This document shows, one piece after another, positions 23,288-30,468 of a stretch of DNA of 36,950 bases. The stretch is from Gemmatimonadota bacterium (lineage in GTDB: Bacteria; Gemmatimonadota; Gemmatimonadetes; Longimicrobiales; Gaopeijiaceae): NCBI GenBank assembly GCA_009838975.1, contig VXQO01000049.1, positions 1 to 36,950 on the forward strand, given 5' to 3'. Position numbers and translations under genes: made by a program. The notes under the pieces are model-generated. The model was not told the origin of the DNA. It did not search any database and saw nothing but the letters and a program-made list of their open reading frames with translations. The number at the start of each line of letters is the position of its first letter. Within the stretch, counting starts at the first letter, position 1.

Positions 23288-24445
23288 CTACCCGATGTGG
23301 TCGCTCCACCCCTGCATGACTTCGGCGCGGCGCGCCAGCAGGTCGGAGCGCTGGTAGGCCTGAACGACTTGGCTTTTCGGAACATGGGCGAGGCAAGCCT
23401 CCGCGACCTCCGCCGGCACGCCGGTCTCCGCCATCCACGACCGAGCACTCGACCGGAACCCGTGCAGCGTCGAATCCACCCCGGCACGCCGAAGCACCCG
23501 GAGCGGAGCCTTCGACGGCAGCGGCCCGCCGCTCCGCGAGGGGAACACCAGCGGCGACTCGCCCGACAGCTTGCGCGCCCGTTCGAGCACATCGAGCGCG
23601 CCCGTGCTCAGCGGGACGGCGAACTCGCGGCCCGCCTTCATCCTCGAAGCGGGGATCGTCCACACGCCCGCGTCCATGTCGATCTCGTCCCAGCGCGCCC
23701 CGCGCGCCTCTCCGGGCCGAACCGCCGTCAGCACGATCAGCTCGACGCACGGAACCGCCGAAGGGTGCGTGTCGCTGGTCCCGCGAACCGCGCGGAGCGC
23801 GGCCCCGACCTCGCTGTGCGGGAGCGCGCGATGATGGCTTGTGGTGTTGCCGTTCACCTTCGGTAGCGCCTCTACCGCCCGGTCGACCGGGTTGTCCGGG
23901 CGGTAGTTCCGACCGATACACCAGCGAAACACGGCGGCGATCCGGTGCCGGGCCTTCCGCGCGGCGGCGGGCTTCGAGTTCCAGATCGGCGACAAGCAGC
24001 GCAGCACGTCGGCGCTCTCGATCCGGTCCACCCGCTTGTCGAGGAGCGGGGCGGCATGGAGGCGGAACGTGGACTCCCACTGCTCGGGAAGCGGACTCCC
24101 GTCCTTCCACGCCTCGCGGTGAAGCTCGATGGTCCGCTCGGCGGCCTCGGCGAACGTCGGGACGCCGCGCCCGCGCGGGTCCTGGCCCAGGAGAACGCCC
24201 CGGCTGTTGTCGAGCGCCTTCTGGCGAGCCTCGGCAAGCGTCACCTCGGGATACGGCCCGAGTCCGATCGAGGTCAGCCGTCCCTCGATCCTGACGCGCT
24301 GCCGCCATGTCTTGGTGATCCGGCCATCCAATGTCCGGTGAACCCGGAGGCTCAGCCCGCGCCCGCCACGCCCGTCGCCGTAGACGCCGGGCCGGTTGAC
24401 CGTCCGCACGAAGGCGGCGCTCAGCGTCCTCGGTCGCTTCGTCAC
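23288..24445 (-). CDS. int: P4-type tyrosine integrase of IME-2
   Basis: 385 residues, with the DUF4102-type N-terminal domain and all catalytic positions (Arg in TAVRPGEAR, HGFR, LAHV, Tyr in QAYQRSD). GTG at 24445 follows AAGGAAGGAG. Nearly identical to the IME-3 integrase over its whole length except the last ten residues (MQGWSDHIG here, MQAWGDYIL there). Confidence 0.95.
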   Translation of the reverse strand: MTKRPRTLSAAFVRTVNRPGVYGDGRGGRGLSLRVHRTLDGRITKTWRQRVRIEGRLTSIGLGPYPEVTLAEARQKALDNSRGVLLGQDPRGRGVPTFAEAAERTIELHREAWKDGSPLPEQWESTFRLHAAPLLDKRVDRIESADVLRCLSPIWNSKPAAARKARHRIAAVFRWCIGRNYRPDNPVDRAVEALPKVNGNTTSHHRALPHSEVGAALRAVRGTSDTHPSAVPCVELIVLTAVRPGEARGARWDEIDMDAGVWTIPASRMKAGREFAVPLSTGALDVLERARKLSGESPLVFPSRSGGPLPSKAPLRVLRRAGVDSTLHGFRSSARSWMAETGVPAEVAEACLAHVPKSQVVQAYQRSDLLARRAEVMQGWSDHIG

Positions 24446-24494
24446 GGTGTCTCCTTCCTTGTGGTGTATCACTCATTGCAGCATTACACCGGGA

Positions 24495-24523
24495 AGATTA
24501 CACGGGATCGTGATGGACGGCAA
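24495..24523 (-). promoter_or_regulatory. Predicted sigma70-like promoter of int (IME-2)
   Basis: TTGCCG (24518-24523) and TAATCT (24495-24500) on the minus strand, 17 bp apart; the same place as in IME-1 and IME-3. Confidence 0.5.
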
Positions 24524-24552
24524 GGGACGAACGAGCGTTGTGTATCCTACTG

Positions 24553-24575
24553 AACACGTTGGCCAGTAACGTGTT
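24553..24575 (-). promoter_or_regulatory. Conserved 8-7-8 inverted repeat upstream of int (IME-2)
   Basis: AACACGTT-N7-AACGTGTT, perfect, with a spacer differing from IME-1 at two positions. See 986-1008. Confidence 0.68.
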
Positions 24576-24622
24576 ATGCCCTGCTAGGTAGACCCTAGTG
24601 GACTACTCGGGAAGATGCGTGG

Positions 24623-24635
24623 CGAGTTCCGGCGG
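24623..24635 (-). repeat. attL core of IME-2
   Basis: CCGCCGGAACTCG on the minus strand, matching 14714-14726. The next base pair to diverge (GCC versus GGC) marks the switch from host LRR to element sequence. Confidence 0.8.
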
Positions 24636-25129
24636 GATCGGGCCCGTGTGGTCGTTGCCCCACAGGCTGAGGTATCTCAAGTTCACGAGCCTCCCGAACT
24701 CGGGCGGAATTGCACCTGTCAGGGCGGTGTTCGAAAGGTGCAACTCTCGAAGCTCGATAAGGTTGCCGAACTCGGGCGGGATCGCTCCCGACACGCCGGT
24801 TCGAAAAACCCTCAGATCCCTCAGATTGGTGAGGTTACCGAGTTCCGGCGGGAGCGGGCCGGAAAGATCGTTCAGGTGGAGATACAGTGTCTCCAAGGTG
24901 GCGAGGTTGCCGAGTTCGGCCGGGATCGCGTCGGTCAGATTGTTACCCGAAAGGGACAGCCGTATCAGGTTCACGAGGTTGCCGAGTTCGGGCGGGATCG
25001 GGCCGGAAAGATCGTTCCCGTAGAGCGCCAGGCCCTTCACGCTGGCGAGGTTGCCGAGTTCGGCCGGAATCGAACTGTTGAGTTCGTTGGCCCCGAGGTT
25101 CAACTGCATCAGGAGGGCGAGGTTGCCGA

Positions 25130-25142
25130 GTTCCGGCGGAAC
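25130..25142. repeat. Palindromic core at the IME-3 left junction
   Basis: GTTCCGGCGGAAC is a perfect 13-bp palindrome. To its left is antisense LRR sequence; to its right is the IME-3 integrase end, homologous to the left ends of IME-1 and IME-2. The LRR flank is therefore in the opposite orientation relative to the integrase compared with the other two elements. Confidence 0.75.
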
Positions 25143-25192
25143 TGACCACGAGTGTTCCCAAGTAATCCACCAAGGTTCATCAAGTGGGCCAT

Positions 25193-25215
25193 AACACGTT
25201 ATTGGACAATGTGTT
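25193..25215 (+). promoter_or_regulatory. Conserved 8-7-8 inverted repeat upstream of int (IME-3)
   Basis: AACACGTT-N7-AATGTGTT, one mismatch in the second arm. The spacer ATTGGAC is identical to that of IME-1. Confidence 0.62.
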
Positions 25216-25244
25216 CAGTAGGATAGACAGCGTCCGGTCGTCTC

Positions 25245-25273
25245 TTGCCGTCCATCGCCATCCCGTGTATTCT
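25245..25273 (+). promoter_or_regulatory. Predicted sigma70-like promoter of int (IME-3)
   Basis: TTGCCG (25245-25250) and TATTCT (25268-25273), 17 bp apart. Just downstream GGTGTA and TACACC form a 6-bp inverted repeat around the leader, a possible operator. Confidence 0.52.
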
Positions 25274-25322
25274 TCCCGGTGTAATGCTGCAATGAGTGAT
25301 ACACCACAAGGAAGGAGACACC

Positions 25323-26480
25323 GTGACGAAGCGACCGAGGACGCTGAGCGCCGCCTTCGTGCGGACGGTCAACCGGCCCGGCGTCTACGGCGACGGGCGT
25401 GGCGGGCGCGGGCTGAGCCTTCGCGTACACCGGACACTGGACGGCCGGATCACCAAGACATGGCGGCAGCGCGTGAGGATCGAAGGCCGCCTGACTTCGA
25501 TCGGGCTCGGGCCATATCCCGAGGTGACGCTTGCCGAAGCCCGCCAGAAGGCGCTCGACAACAGCCGGGGCGTCCTCTTGGGCCAGGACCCGCGCGGACG
25601 CGGCGTCCCGACCTTCGACGAGGCCGCCGAGCGGACGATCGAGCTTCACCGCGAGGCGTGGAAGGAGGGGAGCCCGCTTCCCGAGCAGTGGGAGTCCACC
25701 TTCCGCCTCCATGCCGCGCCGCTCCTCGACAAGCGGGTTGACCGGATCGAGAGCGCGGACGTGCTGCGCTGCTTGTCGCCGATCTGGAACTCGAAGCCCG
25801 CCGCCGCGCGGAAGGCCCGGCACCGGATCGCCGCCGTGTTTCGCTGGTGTATCGGTCGGAACTACCGCCCGGACAACCCGGTCGACCGGGCGGTAGAGGC
25901 GCTACCGAAGGTGAACGGCAACACCACAAGCCATCATCGCGCGCTCCCGCACAGCGAGGTCGGGGCCGCGCTCCGCGCGGTTCGCGGGACCAGCGACACG
26001 CACCCTTCGGCGGTTCCGTGCGTCGAGCTGATCGTGCTGACGGCGGTTCGGCCCGGAGAGGCGCGCGGGGCGCGCTGGGACGAGATCGACATGGACGCGG
26101 GCGTGTGGACGATCCCCGCTTCGAGGATGAAGGCGGGCCGCGAGTTCGCCGTCCCGCTGAGCACGGGCGCGCTCGATGTGCTCGAACGGGCGCGCAAGCT
26201 GTCGGGCGAGTCGCCGCTGGTGTTCCCCTCGCGGAGCGGCGGGCCGCTGCCGTCGAAGGCTCCGCTCCGGGTGCTTCGGCGTGCCGGGGTGGATTCGACG
26301 CTGCACGGGTTCCGGTCGAGTGCTCGGTCGTGGATGGCGGAGACCGGCGTGCCGGCGGAGGTCGCGGAGGCTTGCCTCGCCCATGTTCCGAAAAGCCAAG
26401 TCGTTCAGGCCTACCAGCGCTCCGACCTGCTGGCGCGACGCGCCGAAGTCATGCAGGCGTGGGGCGACTACATTCTCTAA
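25323..26480 (+). CDS. int: P4-type tyrosine integrase of IME-3
   Basis: 385 residues, same domains and catalytic residues as the IME-1 and IME-2 enzymes (Arg of TAVRPGEAR, HGFR, LAHV, QAYQRSD). GTG at 25323 follows AAGGAAGGAG. The stop overlaps the end of the convergent alpA by 4 bp, unlike IME-1 and IME-2 where int is followed by about 300 bp and co-directional genes. Confidence 0.95.
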   Translation: MTKRPRTLSAAFVRTVNRPGVYGDGRGGRGLSLRVHRTLDGRITKTWRQRVRIEGRLTSIGLGPYPEVTLAEARQKALDNSRGVLLGQDPRGRGVPTFDEAAERTIELHREAWKEGSPLPEQWESTFRLHAAPLLDKRVDRIESADVLRCLSPIWNSKPAAARKARHRIAAVFRWCIGRNYRPDNPVDRAVEALPKVNGNTTSHHRALPHSEVGAALRAVRGTSDTHPSAVPCVELIVLTAVRPGEARGARWDEIDMDAGVWTIPASRMKAGREFAVPLSTGALDVLERARKLSGESPLVFPSRSGGPLPSKAPLRVLRRAGVDSTLHGFRSSARSWMAETGVPAEVAEACLAHVPKSQVVQAYQRSDLLARRAEVMQAWGDYIL

Positions 26481-26737
26481 CGCCGGGTCTCTCCGTAGCC
26501 GGTCGACGCCGCCATCGAGTCACCCCGGCTTTCCGCTATCCGTTCGCGGATCCACTCGTCCACCTCGGACTCGATCCAACCCACGGCGCGAGCACCCAGC
26601 GACACCGGCTTCGGAAAGCGCCCCTGGTCCAGCCGCACGTAGATGGTGCTGCGGGACAAGCCGGTGCGCCGCTGCACCTCCGGCAGACGCAGGATGCGCA
26701 CGCGCACCGACCCTTCCAGTTCGATCACGTTAGTCAT
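26477..26737 (-). CDS. alpA: AlpA-family regulator/excisionase (IME-3), inverted relative to int
   Basis: 86 residues; RILRLPEVQRRTGLSRSTIY with the WIESEVDEWI ending is the AlpA domain. ATG at 26737 has a strong AAGGAGG ribosome site. It is more diverged than the IME-1/IME-2 pair and lies on the opposite strand to the integrase, tail to tail with it, downstream of the HTH gene. Confidence 0.92.
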   Translation of the reverse strand: MTNVIELEGSVRVRILRLPEVQRRTGLSRSTIYVRLDQGRFPKPVSLGARAVGWIESEVDEWIRERIAESRGDSMAASTGYGETRR

Positions 26738-26763
26738 CGCTTCGTACCTCCTTCTCTCAATGA

Positions 26764-26982
26764 TCACTCCCCGGAACCACCCGATCCGTGATCCCGGTCC
26801 CAAGCCGCCATGAACGCCAGAATCCGTTCGACCGTCACGAGTCTCGGCGAACGGCCCCGCCTCAAGTCGCCCCAGAAGCTCCGGTCGCCGACGGCCCGCT
26901 TCCCGAGTTCCGAAGGCGACATCCCCGTGTCCCGCAGGAACGCCGAAATGCGCTGCTCGAACCACCTCGTCAGATTCTCCAT
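26764..26982 (-). CDS. Small HTH-like regulatory protein (IME-3)
   Basis: 72 residues (MENLTRWFEQRISAF) with the same plan as the IME-1 and IME-2 proteins: SPSELGKRAVGDRSFWGDLRRGRSPRL then ERILAFMAAWD. Likely DNA binding. It is co-directional with alpA and divergent from the S24 repressor across 290 bp. Confidence 0.72.
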   Translation of the reverse strand: MENLTRWFEQRISAFLRDTGMSPSELGKRAVGDRSFWGDLRRGRSPRLVTVERILAFMAAWDRDHGSGGSGE

Positions 26983-27023
26983 TGCGCGATCATGAAATAG
27001 GATATTGTCAAGTCGTGCAAGAT

Positions 27024-27048
27024 GGTAGGAAATCGGATACTTCCCACC
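27024..27048. promoter_or_regulatory. Candidate operator in the divergent control region of IME-3
   Basis: GGTAGGAA-N9-TTCCCACC is a 7-of-8 inverted repeat between the divergent HTH/alpA and repressor genes. A related half-site, AGGTAATTTCC, sits just before the repressor ATG (27260-27270). The rest of 26983-27274 holds no gene. Confidence 0.4.
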
Positions 27049-27274
27049 TCGTTGACGTTCAACGAGTTACGGAATCGGGATTTCGGCGCGCGCTGCCAGC
27101 GGGGCGTAAAACGCCCCCGTTCTCGCCTCGGCAGACTCGAAAACAACAGAATCAGGATCGGCTGGGGTGAGGAGCGTTGGGAGCGTCGGAATCGAACGGT
27201 TACCTGCCGCCCGACGAAGCTCCGGTGAAGGAGTCCCGTTGCCTTCGCGGCAGGCAGTAGGTAATTTCCGACTT

Positions 27275-28000
27275 ATGGGACGAAGAAAGAAGGAAACCGG
27301 TCAACTGGACCCGGTGCGCCGGAGGCTGCTCAGGATGGTGGCCGACAGCGACACGAACCTGCGCACCGCCTCGCTCGCCATCGAGCGCAACGCCGCCTAC
27401 CTGCACCAGTTCGTCCACCGGGGCACGCCCAAGGTGCTGGCGGAAGACGACCGTGAGGCGCTGGGCGAGCATCTGGGGTGCAGCCCCGACCTCCTCAAAC
27501 ACGGCCGGGGCTTCGGGCGCCGGGCACGGCCCAACCCGAAACCAGCGCCTGCGCGCGCGAGCCCCTACGCGGCCCCGCGGGGCTACAGCGCGGTGCCGGA
27601 GATCGACGTGCGCGCCTCGGCGGGGCCGGGGGCGTGGAACGACGAGTTCGAGGAGGCCGCCGGATCGTGGCTGTTCGCCGATCCGCTCATCCGCCATGAG
27701 TTCCGGGCGAGGCCGGAGGATCTGCGGATGATCACCGTGGACGGCGACTCGATGGAGCCGGTGCTCTCAAGCGGCGACCGCATCCTCATCGACGTGAGCC
27801 TCAAGGTGCCGGTCCCGCCCGGCATCTTCGTCATCTGGGACGGCATGGGGCTCGTCGCCAAGCGGATCGAACACGTTCCCCATTCCGATCCGCCCAGGGT
27901 CGTGCTCAAGTCCTTCAACCCGGAGTACGACAGCTACGAACGCCTAGCCGAGGAGATCCGCATCGTCGGACGCGCCGTCTGGGCCTCCAGAAGGCTGTAG
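27275..28000 (+). CDS. S24/LexA-CI-like repressor (IME-3)
   Basis: 241 residues. An N-terminal helix-turn-helix-like region (about 20-68) precedes a linker and a C-terminal S24 peptidase-like domain with Ser159 in VDGDSMEPVLSSGDRILID and Lys196 in GLVAKRIEH, the usual Ser-Lys pair. Such proteins are phage-type repressors that can self-cleave on DNA damage. ATG at 27275 is the likely start; upstream in-frame residues lack pattern. It replaces the collinear control region of IME-1 and IME-2 and would tie IME-3 to stress induction. Confidence 0.9.
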   Translation: MGRRKKETGQLDPVRRRLLRMVADSDTNLRTASLAIERNAAYLHQFVHRGTPKVLAEDDREALGEHLGCSPDLLKHGRGFGRRARPNPKPAPARASPYAAPRGYSAVPEIDVRASAGPGAWNDEFEEAAGSWLFADPLIRHEFRARPEDLRMITVDGDSMEPVLSSGDRILIDVSLKVPVPPGIFVIWDGMGLVAKRIEHVPHSDPPRVVLKSFNPEYDSYERLAEEIRIVGRAVWASRRL

Positions 28001-28230
28001 GGGCACCGCGAGGGGGTAAGGCAGCTCGTCGGTTTTGCGAAGCGCCGACCGGCGATGGGGGTGCCGCTGGCGGAGGTCGATACGGCTCCGGGACGGCGTT
28101 GGATCCCTTGGGAAACCGCCTCGATTCGGGCGGTTGACACGGTCGGAATCGGGCTTCTCCGTGTATGGTATGGAGACCCCGCCGACCCGAGATTTCCGCC
28201 GACGCAGGCTGACTGGCGCGCTTCCCCGAG

Positions 28231-28300
28231 GGCTGGCTGACGGCCTTAAGGTCGGTCAGCCAGCCGACTCCGTGTTGAACACGGAGGCTGGCGAGGGGAG
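28231..28300 (+). other. Candidate oriT of IME-3
   Basis: An outer inverted repeat GGCTGGCTGAC...GTCAGCCAGCC around TTAA (28231-28265) is followed by the hairpin TCCGTGT-TGA-ACACGGA (28269-28285) flanked by GCCAGC (28259-28264) and GCTGGC (28287-28292), then GAGGGG. It matches the IME-1 and IME-2 structures with compensating changes. The rest of 28001-28396 has a GGGGGCG-ACGCCCCC hairpin (about 28361-28375) and no gene. Confidence 0.66.
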
Positions 28301-28396
28301 CGCTCCGCCCCCCTGCGACCCCCTGGCGTTTTGCGCCGCTCGCGGAGCGGCGGCCGCGCGGGGGCGACGCCCCCGAACCCCGCCTCCGGTGCGCTG

Positions 28397-28735
28397 ATGG
28401 CGGAGCATCGCACCGTGATGGTCGCCGCGCGCGTCACGCCCGCCGAGCACGCCGCCTGGCGGGAGAAGGCGGCCGCGGCGGGCGTGTCCCCCTCCGCGCT
28501 GCTTCGCGAGGCGATGGCGCGGACGCAGACTTGGACCGCGGCGGCGCGGGCGGTCGAGCGGGAGCGCACGCGCCAGATCGCGCGCATCGGCAACAACCTG
28601 AACCAGCTGGCGCGCTGGGCGAACACCCACGCCTCGGCGGCTGAAGCCGTCTCGGTGATCGCGCACCTCGTATCGTTCGAGCACTCGCTGATCCGTGTCG
28701 CCCGCATCGGCGGGGAGGCCGACGATGCTCGTTAG
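28397..28735 (+). CDS. mobC: MobC-type relaxosome accessory protein (IME-3)
   Basis: 112 residues, MAEHRTVMVAARVTPAEHAAW at the start and IGNNLNQLARWANTH near 66-80. Overlaps mobA by 11 bp. Close to the IME-2 copy, with changes spread through the C-terminal half. Confidence 0.92.
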   Translation: MAEHRTVMVAARVTPAEHAAWREKAAAAGVSPSALLREAMARTQTWTAAARAVERERTRQIARIGNNLNQLARWANTHASAAEAVSVIAHLVSFEHSLIRVARIGGEADDAR

Positions 28736-30248
28736 GTTCCTGTCCCACGGGAAGGGCTCGGCCAAGGCGGCGGCCAAGTATCTCGTCGGCGAGTTGGACG
28801 CCGAGGGACGGGAGCGCGAGGGCGTCGAAGTGTGGCGCGGCAATCCGGACATGGTGGCCGCCGTCGCCGACTCGCTCGACTTCGAGCGGAAATACAGGTC
28901 GGCCGTGATCGCGTGGGCGCCGGGGGACCGGCCCACCGATGAGCAGATCGAAGCGGTCCTCGACGAATTCGAGAAGACGGCGTGGGCCGGACTGGAGCCG
29001 GACCGCTACGCGTGGACGGCGGTTCTGCACCGCGAGCGCGGCGGCGGCGTCCACGTCCACATTCTGGCCGCGCAGTGCGACCTACAGACGGGCCGCAGTC
29101 TGAACATCGCGCCCCCCGGCTGGCAGCGGACCTTCGATCCGCTCCGCGACGCTTTCAACCACGAGCACGGCTGGAGCCGACCGGACGACCCGAAGCGCGC
29201 GAGGGCGCAGCGACCGGGCCACGTGGCCTACATCGAGGCGTCGAAGCTCAGGGCTGGGCTCGAACACGAAGCGGATCCGCGCACGCTGATCCGCGACTAC
29301 CTCGTGCAGCGCGTCGAGCACGGCGCGGTCAAGGGCCGAGCCGACGTGGTCTCCGCACTGGAGGACGTTGGTCTCGACGTGACCCGCCAAGGCAAGGACT
29401 ACGTCACCGCGCGCGATCCGGACAGCGGAAAGCGGTGGCGGCTGAGAGGAGAACTGTATGAACGAGACTTCGAGCCCGGGCGACTTGACCTCCCGGTTGA
29501 GGAGCAGGCTGGTGGCCGACCGCAGGCGAATCGAGGACGAAGCCGCGCGCGAGCTCGCGCGGCTCGGCGAGAACTTGAGCGCTGTCGCAAGCGGCGCGCT
29601 GCGTTCCATCGAGGCCGATACGGTCGAGGCGACCGCGAAGATGCGCGAGTTGCTGATGAAAGCCTGGCTCCGGCCGCTGGTGGTCGGCATGAGCCTCTTC
29701 CTCGGTATCTGCTTCGGAAGCTTGGGGACGATGCATTGGCTGTCGAGGAGCATCCAGGACCGGATCGAGACGTTGGACGAGCTGGACACGAGGACCGACT
29801 GGGCGCGCGCGATGCTGGCGGAGATCGAGGACACGACGTGGGGCGTCGAGTTGCTGGAGAGCAGCGGGGACCGGTACGTGTCGCTGCCCGCCGGGACGGC
29901 GGTCCGTCCGGCCTTCACCATGAAAGGGCGGCCCTACTTGAAGCTGTCGAGAGAGTGAGGAGGGAGCTTCATGACCGATTTGGAGCGGCGGCTGACGGCC
30001 GCATTGGAAAGGTTGTCCGGGCAGTACGAAACGGAACAGCGGCGGCACTCCGGACGGATCGGAGCGTTGCGAGAACAGGTCGAAGCCTTGCAGCGGCAAG
30101 TCGAGCGGCTGAGCGCGCGGGTGACGGACTTGACCGGATACTCCGGGATGTACGGCGCAGGGCCAGGGAGCAGGTGGAGATGACGAGGAGGCTGCTGGAA
30201 AGGATTCGGCGGCCTGGGCCGGATCGCGATTCCGGACCGAGCCGTTGA
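28725..30248 (+). CDS. mobA: ColE1/MbeA-like relaxase (IME-3)
   Basis: 507 residues with Tyr19 in AAKYLVGEL and a three-histidine metal site HRERGGGVHVH (102, 110, 112). The N-terminal domain follows MbeA to about residue 240, ending SGKRWRLRGELYERDF. The remaining half is Arg-rich and shares DNA with mobB and mobD. Nearly identical to IME-2 across the whole gene. Confidence 0.93.
   Translation: MLVRFLSHGKGSAKAAAKYLVGELDAEGREREGVEVWRGNPDMVAAVADSLDFERKYRSAVIAWAPGDRPTDEQIEAVLDEFEKTAWAGLEPDRYAWTAVLHRERGGGVHVHILAAQCDLQTGRSLNIAPPGWQRTFDPLRDAFNHEHGWSRPDDPKRARAQRPGHVAYIEASKLRAGLEHEADPRTLIRDYLVQRVEHGAVKGRADVVSALEDVGLDVTRQGKDYVTARDPDSGKRWRLRGELYERDFEPGRLDLPVEEQAGGRPQANRGRSRARARAARRELERCRKRRAAFHRGRYGRGDREDARVADESLAPAAGGRHEPLPRYLLRKLGDDALAVEEHPGPDRDVGRAGHEDRLGARDAGGDRGHDVGRRVAGEQRGPVRVAARRDGGPSGLHHERAALLEAVERVRRELHDRFGAAADGRIGKVVRAVRNGTAAALRTDRSVARTGRSLAAASRAAERAGDGLDRILRDVRRRAREQVEMTRRLLERIRRPGPDRDSGPSR
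29458..29958 (+). CDS. mobB: MobB/MbeB-like protein nested in mobA (IME-3)
   Basis: 166 residues with the membrane segment near 72-94 and the WGVELLESSGDRYVSLPAG block. ATG behind AGAGGAG. Protein identical by eye to IME-2. Confidence 0.88.
   Translation: MNETSSPGDLTSRLRSRLVADRRRIEDEAARELARLGENLSAVASGALRSIEADTVEATAKMRELLMKAWLRPLVVGMSLFLGICFGSLGTMHWLSRSIQDRIETLDELDTRTDWARAMLAEIEDTTWGVELLESSGDRYVSLPAGTAVRPAFTMKGRPYLKLSRE
29971..30183 (+). CDS. mobD: MbeD-like coiled-coil protein nested in mobA (IME-3)
   Basis: 70 residues, MTDLERRLTAALERLSGQYE, helical. It differs from the IME-2 copy by a single residue near the end. Starts 12 bp after mobB behind GAGGAGGGAG. Confidence 0.82.
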   Translation: MTDLERRLTAALERLSGQYETEQRRHSGRIGALREQVEALQRQVERLSARVTDLTGYSGMYGAGPGSRWR

Positions 30249-30468
30249 GGATCAAGGGAGCGAGCACCGTCAGCGGAGCTTCGCCCGGCTGTGCATGGCT
30301 TGGCGATCACCCGTGGCAGTATGCAGCCCTGGGTGTCCGTTGCCATTAGATTGCTGGACCACCTAGTCGGGACACGGACGCGGCGGCCGCTTGCGCAGGT
30401 ATGGCCCCGGCCTCAATCCGCGTCTCCGACCGTTCCCTCAGCCAACACCAAGCAGAAGGAGCAGCGCC
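30249..30468. other. Junction between IME-3 and host chromosome
   Basis: No gene, LRR sequence or att core is seen. The absence of an IME right-end block (GCATATC and AGTG-TACA) suggests the end was lost, or that this copy of the element has a different end not recognised here. Confidence 0.45.

Larger units (their letters stand above)
14727..24622 (-). mobile_element. IME-2: integrative and mobilizable element with two restriction-modification cargo modules
   Basis: The element reads on the minus strand from the integrase end (24622) to 14727. Gene order int, HTH, alpA, oriT candidate, mobCABD is the same as in IME-1. Beyond mobA the cargo is a C5 methyltransferase and GIY-YIG nuclease, then on the plus strand a Vsr, D12 methyltransferase and ParB-domain gene, then about 0.7 kb without a clear gene. 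Flanking cores are 9909 bp apart and in the same LRR phase. The integrase and mob genes are nearly identical to those of IME-3. Confidence 0.87.
24603..25148 (-). pseudogene. LRR fragment trapped between IME-2 and IME-3
   Basis: About seven plant-type LRRs with no start, signal peptide or N-terminal cap. On the minus strand it begins at the IME-3 junction (WSVPPELGNL) and ends at the IME-2 left core, where element bases add THLPE and a TAG. Its phase matches the LRR-protease piece at 12828-14726, so it is the middle of that gene. The 5' part of the gene is not found on the far side of IME-3, which implies a deletion or rearrangement as well as two insertions. Confidence 0.85.
25143..30248 (+). 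mobile_element. IME-3: related element with a different control module, no cargo and no visible right end
   Basis: Carries int, then alpA and HTH genes on the opposite strand, a divergent S24-type repressor, a candidate oriT, and mobCABD. The mob block ends at 30248; neither an att core, an arm-site block nor LRR sequence is found between it and the SDR gene at 30469. The right end given here is simply the end of mobA, so the true limit is unknown and the element may be truncated. Integrase and mob genes are nearly identical to IME-2 and form long inverted repeats with it. Confidence 0.78.
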
